64,000 nt of DNA from JAQBRD01 sp041158765 (GTDB taxonomy: Bacteria; Patescibacteriota; Minisyncoccia; Phycocordibacterales; PALSA-1337). The translations under genes and the position numbers were made by a program. The stretch lies in NCBI GenBank assembly GCA_041158765.1, contig JBEBAU010000018.1, positions 11,282 to 75,281 on the forward strand, written 5' to 3'. Of the stretch, positions 26,795 through 34,039 are shown piece after piece (within the stretch, counting starts at the first letter, position 1; every line of letters begins with the position of its first letter). The notes beneath the pieces were generated by a model. It did no database searches. It had not been told where the DNA came from and was given only the letters and a program-made list of their open reading frames with translations.

Positions 26795-27154
26795 ATGAAC
26801 TCAATCACTACCATATCTCGTGCGGATATTCGCCGTTCGAAATCAAATAATGAACCGTTTGTTGGTGCAGAAAAACACGGCAGTGTCGGTTGGCTATCCA
26901 CCACGCCAACTGAAGGCACTGGAGAAGTGTGGCACGAACTTCGGTGTTGGAGGAAAGAGGGATATGAATTTGGTTGGATTTCGGTTGAGGAGTTTGTTGA
27001 GCGCAAAAACAAAATCAAAAATGCGAATAGAACGTTTTATGCTACGCATCCAAACGAACTTCGCGGAAAGATTGATTTGAAAAGGGGGAGAATTGGTGGA
27101 TCACGTCGTGTTTCACAGTGGGATGTTTTTTTCTTTGCTTCGCCTGGGTGCTGA
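26795..27154 (+). CDS. orphan protein, 119 aa, function unknown
   Basis: A small basic protein that I do not recognise. From the ATG at 26795 (MNSITTISRADIRRS) it has 119 residues with a Trp-rich middle (VGWLSTTP, GEVWHELRCW, FGWISVEEF) and a basic C-terminal half. An earlier in-frame ATG at 26732 lies inside the upstream terminator and is rejected. No membrane segment. The gene has a strong terminator shared with the convergent phosphatase gene. Confidence 0.6.
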   Translation: MNSITTISRADIRRSKSNNEPFVGAEKHGSVGWLSTTPTEGTGEVWHELRCWRKEGYEFGWISVEEFVERKNKIKNANRTFYATHPNELRGKIDLKRGRIGGSRRVSQWDVFFFASPGC

Positions 27155-27160
27155 TAAACC

Positions 27161-27192
27161 AAAAGGGTGTCACATATGACACCCTTTTTTAT
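27161..27192. terminator. bidirectional terminator
   Basis: A perfect 12-bp stem (27161-27172 with 27177-27188) with a CATA loop, T run to the right and A run to the left. It serves the orphan on the plus strand and the phosphatase on the minus strand. Confidence 0.9.
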
Positions 27193-27208
27193 TTTTCTAC
27201 TATGCGTG

Positions 27209-27793
27209 TTATTTTTGGAGATTTTTCAAATAATATGTCCAGCCTGGCTGCCATTTCCAAGGTTTTGTGACGGCATTTTCGAGAGGTTCTTTGTTGATGA
27301 GATGGTCGAGTGCGTATTGTGTTGCGCGATGACCAATAATCATAACTTTTGGGCAGTTATTGGTATGAGTGCCCTGTTCGTCATATTCGGCGAGTAGTTC
27401 TTTCAAAAAAGATTTCATGCGTGCAGTGGTTTGTGAATAGCTTTCACCTTTTGAAAATTGCTCGGTGAGATGATGGGCTTTTTCAATTTCAAATTCTTTC
27501 ACAGGCTTACCTGTCCAATCTGGCCCACAATCTATTTCATTCAAACGCTTGTCACGAATAACGGTAATATCGCCAGAACGAATACGCTCAGCAAAAGCAA
27601 TATTCGCACTATTATATGAGCGCTTGAGATCTGAACAGAAGATTGCATCAAATTGACGATTGGCATATCGCACACCCATTTCTGCTGATTGTTTTTCACC
27701 AAGTGGAGAGAGCCCAACATCATGCTGGCCAGAAAATAGTCCAGCTTCATTGTCGAATGTTGTTCCGTGGGCCTCAAACGTAATTTTGATCAT
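27209..27793 (-). CDS. histidine phosphatase family protein, EAHG variant
   Basis: A 194-residue protein of the phosphoglycerate mutase/histidine phosphatase superfamily. The first catalytic motif reads FEAHGTT (about residues 6-12): the usual Arg before the catalytic His is replaced by Ala. The rest fits: FDAIFCSDLKRS, a D/E-rich RLNEIDCG region and the second histidine in IGHRATQYAL. A subgroup with EAH in place of RH exists, so this may be a real subfamily and not a dead enzyme. Minus-strand promoter: TGC TAGGAT ends six bases before the ATG (leaderless type). Confidence 0.8.
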   Translation of the reverse strand: MIKITFEAHGTTFDNEAGLFSGQHDVGLSPLGEKQSAEMGVRYANRQFDAIFCSDLKRSYNSANIAFAERIRSGDITVIRDKRLNEIDCGPDWTGKPVKEFEIEKAHHLTEQFSKGESYSQTTARMKSFLKELLAEYDEQGTHTNNCPKVMIIGHRATQYALDHLINKEPLENAVTKPWKWQPGWTYYLKNLQK

Positions 27794-27890
27794 ATAAGCA
27801 TCCTAGCAGATTAATTGACACAACTCCAGCTCTGTGATTGAATCACGTAAACCCCATTGTCAAAAATTGTCCAAAACGAAAGAGAATACT

Positions 27891-28583
27891 GTGAACGCAT
27901 TATTACACCGGCTTCTGTGTGAATCGGCGATAAAATACATTTTTCTGATTTCTGGTCCGTCCGGAAGTGGGAAAACAACCCTGTTTGATCTGTTGCTCGA
28001 AATCTATTCTGGTCAAATGACGCGAGCGATTACATGCACGACACGTGCGCCACGTTTGAAAACCGGAACTGATCCACGAATTGCTCCGGTTATGGAAGTG
28101 GATGGCCAAGATTATTACTTCTACACGAGACGACGCTTCTTGGAAGAGGTGAAAAAAGGTTTTTTCATTGAACACGCTATGGTGCATGGAAAACACTACG
28201 GCATTCTGCGAAAAGAAATCTTCACCCTCCTCGGGGAATCGAACCATGTGCTGTTGAACCTCGATGTTCAGGGTGCGAAGCGTGTTCGCACCAAGGTCGC
28301 AAAAACTGATCCAGTTATTGCTGCTCGTCTCGTGGACGTATTCCTTACGCCTCGGTCGCTCGCTGTGCTTGAAAAGCGGTTGAAAAATCGCAAAAGTGAA
28401 AGTCCTGCGCAGCGTCTGAAGCGACTTGAGTCGGTCGAGCGGGAAGTTGCCTGCTCGAAGGACTTCGCGCACTTGATTGAAAGTGGCACCCCACAGGAGG
28501 ATCTTGAGATGATGGAAGCGATCATGATTACCGAAATCATGAACCGCGAACGCCGCCGGACACCTTTCGAATTGACGGATTAA
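27891..28583 (+). CDS. gmk: guanylate kinase
   Basis: Phosphorylates GMP to GDP. From the GTG at 27891 the protein has 230 residues. P-loop GPSGSGKTT starts at residue 22. TTRAPR, DGQDYYF, FIEHAMVHGKHYG and LLNLDVQGAKRVR match the GMP-binding and lid regions. A longer in-frame GTG start at 27834 precedes the likely promoter (TTGACA at 27815-27820, 17-base spacer, TTGAAT), so 27891 is preferred. The leader has ACGAAAGA before the start. The enzyme is slightly longer than usual (about 200-210). Confidence 0.9.
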   Translation: MNALLHRLLCESAIKYIFLISGPSGSGKTTLFDLLLEIYSGQMTRAITCTTRAPRLKTGTDPRIAPVMEVDGQDYYFYTRRRFLEEVKKGFFIEHAMVHGKHYGILRKEIFTLLGESNHVLLNLDVQGAKRVRTKVAKTDPVIAARLVDVFLTPRSLAVLEKRLKNRKSESPAQRLKRLESVEREVACSKDFAHLIESGTPQEDLEMMEAIMITEIMNRERRRTPFELTD

Positions 28584-28591
28584 GCTGTTGT

Positions 28592-28624
28592 AAGCCGTTT
28601 TGCTCACGCAAAACGGCTTTTTTC
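28592..28624 (+). terminator. intrinsic terminator
   Basis: A perfect 12-bp stem (28592-28603 with 28608-28619), a TCAC loop and a T run. It ends gmk. Confidence 0.95.
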
Positions 28625-28634
28625 TATGAGAATC

Positions 28635-28663
28635 TTGCAAAAGTGACGCCCGTCTGCTATAGT
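28635..28663 (+). promoter_or_regulatory. promoter of rpmE, leaderless type
   Basis: TTGCAA (28635-28640), a 17-base spacer, TGC and TATAGT (28658-28663), then seven bases to the ATG at 28671. This is the clearest example of the leaderless promoter style in the window. Confidence 0.75.
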
Positions 28664-28670
28664 TTCTCGC

Positions 28671-28940
28671 ATGAAAAAAGACATCCATCCAAAGGACTAT
28701 CGCCAGGTAATCTTCGTTGATAACTCAAACGGAGCGCAGTTTCTTATTTCTTCTACTATCAAGACAAAAGAAACCGCAAAGTGGACTGATGGTAAGGAGT
28801 ACCCATCATATGGTCTCGAAATCACCAGCGCTTCACATCCATTCTATACGAATCAGGAGAAGTCACTCGATGCAGCTGGACGTGTTGAGAAGTTTAAGAG
28901 TCGACAATCAAAGTCTACTGCAGCAAAGAAGAAGGCGTAA
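28671..28940 (+). CDS. rpmE: ribosomal protein L31, type B
   Basis: L31 (89 residues) bridges the two ribosomal subunits. It starts MKKDIHPKDYRQVIFVDNS and has the HPFYTNQEKSLDAAGRVEKF signature. No CxxC zinc motif is present, so it is the zinc-free (type B) form. The C-terminal Lys/Ala tail is short. The gene is followed by a large inverted-repeat element. Confidence 0.93.
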   Translation: MKKDIHPKDYRQVIFVDNSNGAQFLISSTIKTKETAKWTDGKEYPSYGLEITSASHPFYTNQEKSLDAAGRVEKFKSRQSKSTAAKKKA

Positions 28941-28944
28941 CGTA

Positions 28945-29061
28945 GAAAAAGAATTAAGTGTTTCTTTTAGGAAACGCCGTCAAAATCTGCTGATTTTGCG
29001 GCTCGCTCTCGGATGTCAAACATCCTGCGAGAGTCCTAAAAGAAACACTTAATTCTTTTTC
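28945..29061. repeat. nested inverted-repeat element after rpmE
   Basis: Perfect 28-bp arms (28945-28972 with 29034-29061) enclose two hairpins: CAAAATC/GATTTTG with loop TGCT (28981-28998) and GGATGT/ACATCC with loop CAA (29011-29025), the second lengthened by CTCTC/GAGAG around a TGC bulge. The right arm ends in a T run. The core (TCTGCTGA, then GCTC, TCTCGGA and TCCTGCGA) is shared with the typA element, and the stem bases that differ do so in pairs. Confidence 0.8.
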
Positions 29062-29098
29062 ATATATACCTTATTCTTGATACAATAATCTAACGACT

Positions 29099-30100
29099 AT
29101 GGCACTTGATCTCGAAGCATTACGAAAAAATCACAAGACAGCGTATCTCGCTGAAATGTACGACAAACTGGTCAAAGACGAGCAGGAGATTTTCACTATG
29201 ATTGCTGATGCAGAAAAAACTGGCGATGCAGGAATGAAAGAACTCGCACAACATGATCTCGTAAGTATTGCTGAACAAAAAAGGGGTACCGAAGCTCAGA
29301 TTAATGCCATTCTCGAATCAGAACGTGAGGAGATAGAGAATCCAACTGAACTTATTCTCGAAATTCGCGCAGGAGCGGGAGGTGATGAAGCTGCACTTTT
29401 TGCAGAAGAACTCGCAAACATGTACAAACTCTATGCTGAATCTCAAGCATGGTCATTCCGTGTTATTGAAGAGTCTCGTTCATCTGTTGGTGGGTACAAA
29501 GAAGCTTCTTTTGAAATAAAAGGAAAGGGTGTATATGAAGCACTTCGATATGAGACTGGGGTGCATCGAGTTCAGCGAGTTCCTGAAACAGAAAAGATGG
29601 GTCGAGTGCATACTTCTACGGTTACTGTTGCAATTTTGCCAATTCGTAAGAAGGTGAAATTTGAAATCAATCCAAGTGAAATTGAAATGGAATTTTCTCG
29701 TGCAGGAGGAAAGGGAGGACAAAACGTGAACAAGGTTGAGACAGCGGTGCGTCTTGTGCACCGACCAACTGGTATTGATGTGCGAGCAACAGCAGAGCGT
29801 AGTCAAGCGAAGAACCGCGAGACAGCAATGAGTATCCTCATGGCCAAGCTCGAAGCACTCTACGAAGAACAAGAAGCGAAGAAATTCTCAGCGAACCGCA
29901 AGGGTCAGGTGGGTACCGGAGATCGATCAGAGAAAATTCGCACCTATAACTTCCCACAGGGTCGTGTTACCGACCATCGTATTAAGGTGTCTTGGTACAG
30001 CATGGACAATATTTTTGCCGGCAAGATTCAGCCAATTATAGACGCTATATATAAGTATAAGGAGACAGGTATTGCTGGAAATGAGGATGATGCTGAGTGA
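29099..30100 (+). CDS. prfA: peptide chain release factor 1
   Basis: Releases finished proteins at UAA and UAG. It is 333 residues long. The GGQ motif is at residues 206-208 (AGGKGGQNVNK); the upstream region has the domain layout of RF1 and the C-terminus has the TGDRSEKIRTYNFPQ and VTDHRI motifs. TACAAT (29081-29086) lies 12 bases before the ATG, so the leader is only a few bases long. The gene ends in TGA. Confidence 0.96.
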   Translation: MALDLEALRKNHKTAYLAEMYDKLVKDEQEIFTMIADAEKTGDAGMKELAQHDLVSIAEQKRGTEAQINAILESEREEIENPTELILEIRAGAGGDEAALFAEELANMYKLYAESQAWSFRVIEESRSSVGGYKEASFEIKGKGVYEALRYETGVHRVQRVPETEKMGRVHTSTVTVAILPIRKKVKFEINPSEIEMEFSRAGGKGGQNVNKVETAVRLVHRPTGIDVRATAERSQAKNRETAMSILMAKLEALYEEQEAKKFSANRKGQVGTGDRSEKIRTYNFPQGRVTDHRIKVSWYSMDNIFAGKIQPIIDAIYKYKETGIAGNEDDAE

Positions 30101-30187
30101 TTATAAGCAAAAATCTTAATAAGTAAGTTTGTGCCATTTTTATTATCTGATATACTGTTTATACAGTGGCCTTTGGGCTCCGAGATT

Positions 30188-30214
30188 CCCCGCTTCACGG
30201 CGGGGTTTCGTTTT
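30188..30214 (+). terminator. intrinsic terminator of prfA
   Basis: CCCCGC/GCGGGG (30188-30193 with 30200-30205), loop TTCACG and a T-rich tail. It overlaps the stop codon of the convergent MazF-like gene. Confidence 0.85.
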
Positions 30215-30620
30215 GTATAACACCAAGCAGTATGAAGGATAATTTCGCTACTACTCGATAAAATGTGAGTACTTTGAGTCTAGAAATTTTACGAAGGAGG
30301 CGCTTGCTGCTAATAGTTCTAATTTGCGACAAGATGAGTTGTGAGGTGTCACCGGTGCTTTGAGTTGAAATCCGATATTCACTATCAATAATCTTACTCG
30401 TGAAGGGGATTACCCACAGTATATCTTTGGTTACCTTTTTTAAGATAAGTACTGGCCGTTCAAAATTTTCATGTTTCCCGTCTTGTTCAGATCCTACGTT
30501 TACACCAAGTGCGCACCACCAGATTTCGCGTTCATGAAAGAAATCCTCGAATTTTTCAAGATCAAGTTTTTTTATTCTCGTATTCCATGAGTCAAAATCT
30601 TTTATGTAGCTATTATTCAT
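30195..30620 (-). CDS. MazF/PemK-like protein, no adjacent antitoxin
   Basis: A 141-residue protein with the MazF/PemK pattern: REIWWCALGVNVGSEQDGK (residues 31-49) followed by NFERPVLILKK, then VIPFTSK and a SQIRTISSKRL stretch. MazF toxins are mRNA endonucleases. About 30 residues precede the fold. No antitoxin frame is adjacent: the next gene upstream is on the other strand. Minus-strand promoter: TGT TACAGT ends six bases before the ATG (leaderless type). It may work with a distant antitoxin or have another role. Confidence 0.8.
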   Translation of the reverse strand: MNNSYIKDFDSWNTRIKKLDLEKFEDFFHEREIWWCALGVNVGSEQDGKHENFERPVLILKKVTKDILWVIPFTSKIIDSEYRISTQSTGDTSQLILSQIRTISSKRLLRKISRLKVLTFYRVVAKLSFILLGVIQNETPP

Positions 30621-30666
30621 ATCTTTACTGTAACAAATAGATATGAAATCTTAATAAAAAATAAAA

Positions 30667-30695
30667 TTGACAAGATAGTGATATCTGTGTTAATT
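30667..30695 (+). promoter_or_regulatory. promoter of the 155-aa orphan
   Basis: TTGACA (30667-30672), a 17-base spacer and TTAATT (30690-30695). The leader is about 37 bases and C/A-rich. Confidence 0.6.
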
Positions 30696-30738
30696 TCATT
30701 GGGAACTGACGGCAAACCAACAACCAAATTGAAAAACT

Positions 30739-31206
30739 ATGAGCGTAATGACTGCTGTGGATCTCGTAATGAATCCCAATCGGCCGCTTCTGGAAGCGTT
30801 CCTCGCGAATAACTTCCTTAAATTCCGGATTAACCCACGACTTCTTGATGAATCCAAATTCCCTCGGAATCCAGAATTGAAGGTGGATCGCTTAATGGCG
30901 CATTTCTTCCAGTCGCCCGCTGGCTGTATGCTCGACGAGCTTCCCAAGGAAATGGCCGAACAGATGATGATTCGTCCGCCTGATGATATTCGCGAAGTTA
31001 TTGCTCTCGGGAAAATCCTCAAAAATAACTGTGACTATTGGATCTACGCGCCCAAGATTACGGGTTCGACTGATTTGTTTCTTCGGATCATGCGTCACGA
31101 TGAGTGGGCGGGTTATGGCATGACGATTTCGCGGCTTCTTGACGCTGAAAAGAATCTCTGGGACCTCGACCAGATCGGGTTCTCGAATACGGGCACCGGA
31201 GCGTAA
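30739..31206 (+). CDS. orphan protein, 155 aa, function unknown
   Basis: A soluble, mostly helical-looking protein that I do not recognise. It has no signal peptide. Notable stretches are NPNRPLLEAFLANNFLKF (about 12-29) and GSTDLFLRIMRHDEWAGYG (about 108-126). It has its own promoter, a C/A-rich leader and its own terminator, and its GC-richer codon use differs from rpsB next to it. It belongs to the set of single-gene cassettes. Confidence 0.6.
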   Translation: MSVMTAVDLVMNPNRPLLEAFLANNFLKFRINPRLLDESKFPRNPELKVDRLMAHFFQSPAGCMLDELPKEMAEQMMIRPPDDIREVIALGKILKNNCDYWIYAPKITGSTDLFLRIMRHDEWAGYGMTISRLLDAEKNLWDLDQIGFSNTGTGA

Positions 31207-31214
31207 TTTTTACT

Positions 31215-31238
31215 ACCTGCGTTTATCGCGGGTTTTTT
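31215..31238 (+). terminator. intrinsic terminator
   Basis: A 7-bp stem with one G-T pair (31215-31221 with 31227-31233) and a T run, directly before the rpsB promoter. Confidence 0.8.
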
Positions 31239-31267
31239 CTTTTCTGGGGCTCAATATAGAGGGGAGG

Positions 31268-31296
31268 TTGCAAAAAAGCCCTGTATTTGGTACACT
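31268..31296 (+). promoter_or_regulatory. promoter of rpsB
   Basis: TTGCAA (31268-31273), a 17-base spacer and TACACT (31291-31296). The leader is only about 10 bases. Confidence 0.65.
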
Positions 31297-31312
31297 CTCC
31301 CCACATTATTTT

Positions 31313-31981
31313 ATGGAAAAAAAGATAGACAATATGTTCAAGGCCGGTGCACACTTTGCTTTTAGCAAGGCTCGCCGACACCCAACAGCAACGCCATACA
31401 TTTTTGGCGTGAAGAATAAAGTAGAGATTTTTGATCTCGAAAAGACACATGCAATTCTCGACAAAGCACTCGCTTTTGTTTCATCTCTTGGAAAAGAAAA
31501 GAAGCCAATCCTTATTGTTGGAGGCAAATCAGAAGCTCGAAAGGCTGTTCGAGAAGCTGCAATGGCTCTTAATATGCCATTTGTTGATGGACGATGGATT
31601 GGAGGTACCCTTACTAATTTCCCAGAAATTCGCCGCCGTGTTGAGAAGCTCGAGAAGCTTACTTCAGAACGAGAGAAGGGAGAACTTACCAAGTACACCA
31701 AGAAGGAGCGACTCCTTATTGATCGAGAGATTTCAAACCTCGAATATATGTTCTCAGGTATTGTTTCATTGAAAGGAATGCCAGCAGCTCTCATTGTTGT
31801 TGACCCAAAGAAAGAGCACATTGCTGTTAAGGAAGCTCAGGATAAGGGTATTCCTGTTATTGCTATTGCAGGATCAGATTGTAATCTCAATGAAGTTACA
31901 TTCCCAATCATTGGTAATGATGCTTCACAGACAAGTATTGCATTCTTCGTGAATGAAATCGTAAAGGCATACAAAGCCTAG
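31313..31981 (+). CDS. rpsB: ribosomal protein S2
   Basis: A 222-residue S2 that joins the 30S subunit late and helps hold S1. The ATG at 31313 gives MEKKIDNMFKAGAHFA, matching the family start; longer in-frame starts run back through a terminator and are rejected. GRWIGGTLTNF and PAALIVVDPKKEHIAV motifs are present. It is followed by tsf, the usual partner. Confidence 0.96.
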   Translation: MEKKIDNMFKAGAHFAFSKARRHPTATPYIFGVKNKVEIFDLEKTHAILDKALAFVSSLGKEKKPILIVGGKSEARKAVREAAMALNMPFVDGRWIGGTLTNFPEIRRRVEKLEKLTSEREKGELTKYTKKERLLIDREISNLEYMFSGIVSLKGMPAALIVVDPKKEHIAVKEAQDKGIPVIAIAGSDCNLNEVTFPIIGNDASQTSIAFFVNEIVKAYKA

Positions 31982-31986
31982 CCTAT

Positions 31987-32006
31987 AGTCCGGTAATCGG
32001 ACTTTG
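31987..32006 (+). terminator. weak intrinsic terminator between rpsB and tsf
   Basis: AGTCCG/CGGACT (31987-31992 with 31998-32003) with a short T stretch. The tsf -10 (TGG TACAAT, 32007-32015) follows at once, so tsf has its own start but may also be read from rpsB. Confidence 0.55.
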
Positions 32007-32061
32007 TGGTACAATTACTACACGTTTTCTTGTTCCATTTTATTTCATATTTTCTATTTAT

Positions 32062-32655
32062 ATGGCAACTATTACAACAGATCAGGTGAAGGCGCTTCGA
32101 GATCAGACAGGTATTTCAGTTATGCAGTGTCGTAAGGCTCTCGAAGAAGCTGCTGGAGACATGGATAAGGCTCTCGTTATTCTTCGTAAGAAGTCTGGTG
32201 AACTTGCAGCCAAGAAGGGTGACCGTACATTTGCTGCGGGTGCTATTCAGGCATATGTTCATGCTACAGGACGTGTTGGAGCAATGGTTGAGCTTGTATG
32301 TGAAACAGACTTCGTTTCAGGTAATGAAGAATTCAAGGCTCTTGCACGAGATATTGCTATGCATGTTACTGCTTCAAATCCAAAGTTTTTGAAAAAGGAT
32401 GACATTGATGCAACTGCACGAGAGACTGCTAAGTCAGTTTTCATGGAGGAGGTCAAATCAAAGCCAGCTGCAATGCAAGAGAAGATTCTTGAGGGCAAGC
32501 TCGCTACATACTTCGGTGAAATGGTTCTCTTGAATCAGCCGTTTATTAAGAACCCAGAGCTTACTATCGAAGCTCTTATTCAGGCTGCTATCCAAAAATT
32601 CGGCGAGAAGATAGAGGTTGCTCGATTTACGCGCTTCGCGGTACTTGAGAAGTAG
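32062..32655 (+). CDS. tsf: elongation factor Ts
   Basis: Exchanges GDP for GTP on EF-Tu. It is 197 residues long, the short form without the second dimerisation subdomain of the 280-residue enterobacterial protein. The UBA-like start (VKALRDQTGISVMQCRKALEE) and the core TDFVSGNEEFKALARDIAMH are clear. Probably co-transcribed with the next gene. Confidence 0.96.
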   Translation: MATITTDQVKALRDQTGISVMQCRKALEEAAGDMDKALVILRKKSGELAAKKGDRTFAAGAIQAYVHATGRVGAMVELVCETDFVSGNEEFKALARDIAMHVTASNPKFLKKDDIDATARETAKSVFMEEVKSKPAAMQEKILEGKLATYFGEMVLLNQPFIKNPELTIEALIQAAIQKFGEKIEVARFTRFAVLEK

Positions 32656-32688
32656 CCAAGGCTCTGGTGTAGCCTACGCACCACCACT

Positions 32689-33144
32689 ATGTTTGATTCA
32701 ATGATACTTGTATTTTTCATCACACTCCTCGCAATCGTGGGGATGTTTGTATTGAAAGCAATTGAAATTCGCACAGGGAAGCAGTCAGTACTATCGAAGC
32801 TCGGTAAAAGCACCGATCAGCATGTACACAGTGCATATGATTCTGTTCGATACGTATTGAGTCATATGAATCGCAATACTGCAGTGGCAGCTACTCAGTG
32901 GGTTGCAGTGCATGTATTGTCATGGCTCCGTGCTGTGTATATCAAGGCATATCACATTGCGCATCGACACCCACATTCTAAGAAGGTTATTGATATGGTT
33001 CGTGGTAAGGGTGAGGTGAATCTCAATGGCGGTTCATCGTTTTTTTTGAAACAAATTGCGGGAGATAAGGCAACAGTTGTCGGTGCTGTCGCAGGGGACA
33101 TGCCAGAGCCACGTCAGACAGTTGCTGAAATTGCAGAAAAATAG
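32689..33144 (+). CDS. membrane-anchored protein, function unknown
   Basis: A 151-residue protein with one N-terminal membrane helix (about 5-25) and a His- and Arg-rich cytoplasmic part. I do not recognise a family. It lies 33 bases after tsf with a shared terminator, so it is probably expressed with it. Confidence 0.65.
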   Translation: MFDSMILVFFITLLAIVGMFVLKAIEIRTGKQSVLSKLGKSTDQHVHSAYDSVRYVLSHMNRNTAVAATQWVAVHVLSWLRAVYIKAYHIAHRHPHSKKVIDMVRGKGEVNLNGGSSFFLKQIAGDKATVVGAVAGDMPEPRQTVAEIAEK

Positions 33145-33156
33145 TAAGGTATAGGG

Positions 33157-33182
33157 GCGCACGAGTATACGTGCGCACTTTT
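33157..33182 (+). terminator. intrinsic terminator
   Basis: GCGCACG/CGTGCGC (33157-33163 with 33170-33176) and a short T run, just before tRNA-Thr. Confidence 0.7.
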
Positions 33183-33193
33183 GAAAAGTAAGT

Positions 33194-33269
33194 GCCATCT
33201 TAGCTCAGTTGGTAGAGCAACGCTTTTGTAAAGCGAAGGTCCCCAGTTCGAATCTGGGAGATGGCTCCA
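33194..33269 (+). tRNA. tRNA-Thr (anticodon TGT)
   Basis: A complete cloverleaf: acceptor GCCATCT/AGATGGC, D-arm GCTC/GAGC, anticodon loop TTTGTAA, T-arm CCCAG/CTGGG with TTCGAAT, discriminator T and an encoded CCA. The first anticodon-stem pair (A-A) is a mismatch. It reads ACA. The -10 of pheS starts nine bases after its end. Confidence 0.97.
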
Positions 33270-33289
33270 AGATTTGGTATAGTAGTTAC

Positions 33290-34024
33290 ATGAAAGGTCA
33301 TCTTCATCCAATAACGCAGACTATCCGCGAACTCCAAACGATTTTTGCGGAGCTTGGTTTCAATGTGGCACAAGGTCCAGAACTCGAAACAGAATTCTAT
33401 AACTTCGATGCACTCAATGTCCCGAAGGATCACCCAGCACGTGATATGCAGGATACATTTTGGATCAAACAAACAAAAGCAGATCGAGATGCAGGTGCTT
33501 CACGACAATTATTGCGAACACACACTTCTTCTGTTCAGATTCGATATATTCAAGAAAAGCTTGCTGCTCACATAACGCCACCGTATCGAATTATTGTACC
33601 AGGCAAAGTTTTTCGTAATGAAGCAACTGATGCAAGTCACGAAGCGCAATTCTTTCAGATAGAAGGACTTTATGTTGATAAGAATGTATCACTTGCACAG
33701 CTCAAAGGTGTGCTTACTACAATGATGCAGAAGCTTTATGGAGAAGATGTAGCTATTCGATTCCGACCGAGCTTTTTCCCTTTCACTGAGCCTTCTGTTG
33801 AAGTAGATATGCTTTGGAAAAAGGGCGGTGAAGAGAAGTGGCTTGAAATGGGTGGAGCAGGTCTTGTTCATCCGAATGTCTTGCGTGCCGCTGGTATTGA
33901 TCCGAACGTTTGGTCGGGTTTTGCTTTTGGTTTTGGTCTTGATCGTCTGGTAATGCTCAAATACGGCATTGATGATATTCGCTCTCTCTACAATGGTGAT
34001 CTTCGTTTTGTGAATCAATTTTAA
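33290..34024 (+). CDS. pheS: phenylalanyl-tRNA synthetase alpha chain, short
   Basis: The catalytic alpha subunit of PheRS. From ATG 33290 (MKGHLHPITQTIRELQTIF) it has 244 residues, against about 330 in most bacteria: the N-terminal coiled coil that contacts tRNA is missing, as in other CPR. Class II motifs are intact (DTFWIK, FRNEATDASHEAQFFQIEG, GAGLVHPNVL, GFAFGFGLDRLVMLKY). TGG TATAGT (33275-33283) ends six bases before the ATG. Confidence 0.95.
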   Translation: MKGHLHPITQTIRELQTIFAELGFNVAQGPELETEFYNFDALNVPKDHPARDMQDTFWIKQTKADRDAGASRQLLRTHTSSVQIRYIQEKLAAHITPPYRIIVPGKVFRNEATDASHEAQFFQIEGLYVDKNVSLAQLKGVLTTMMQKLYGEDVAIRFRPSFFPFTEPSVEVDMLWKKGGEEKWLEMGGAGLVHPNVLRAAGIDPNVWSGFAFGFGLDRLVMLKYGIDDIRSLYNGDLRFVNQF

Positions 34025-34039
34025 TTACAAGCACTATTT

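Noticed and set aside
27677..27690. Another TCTGCTGA near 27680
   Set aside because: It lies inside the phosphatase gene and has no flanking stem; taken as chance.
30080..30100. Recoded TGA (glycine) as in Gracilibacteria or Absconditabacteria
   Set aside because: TGA acts as the real stop of prfA and other genes, and no conserved protein contains in-frame TGA.
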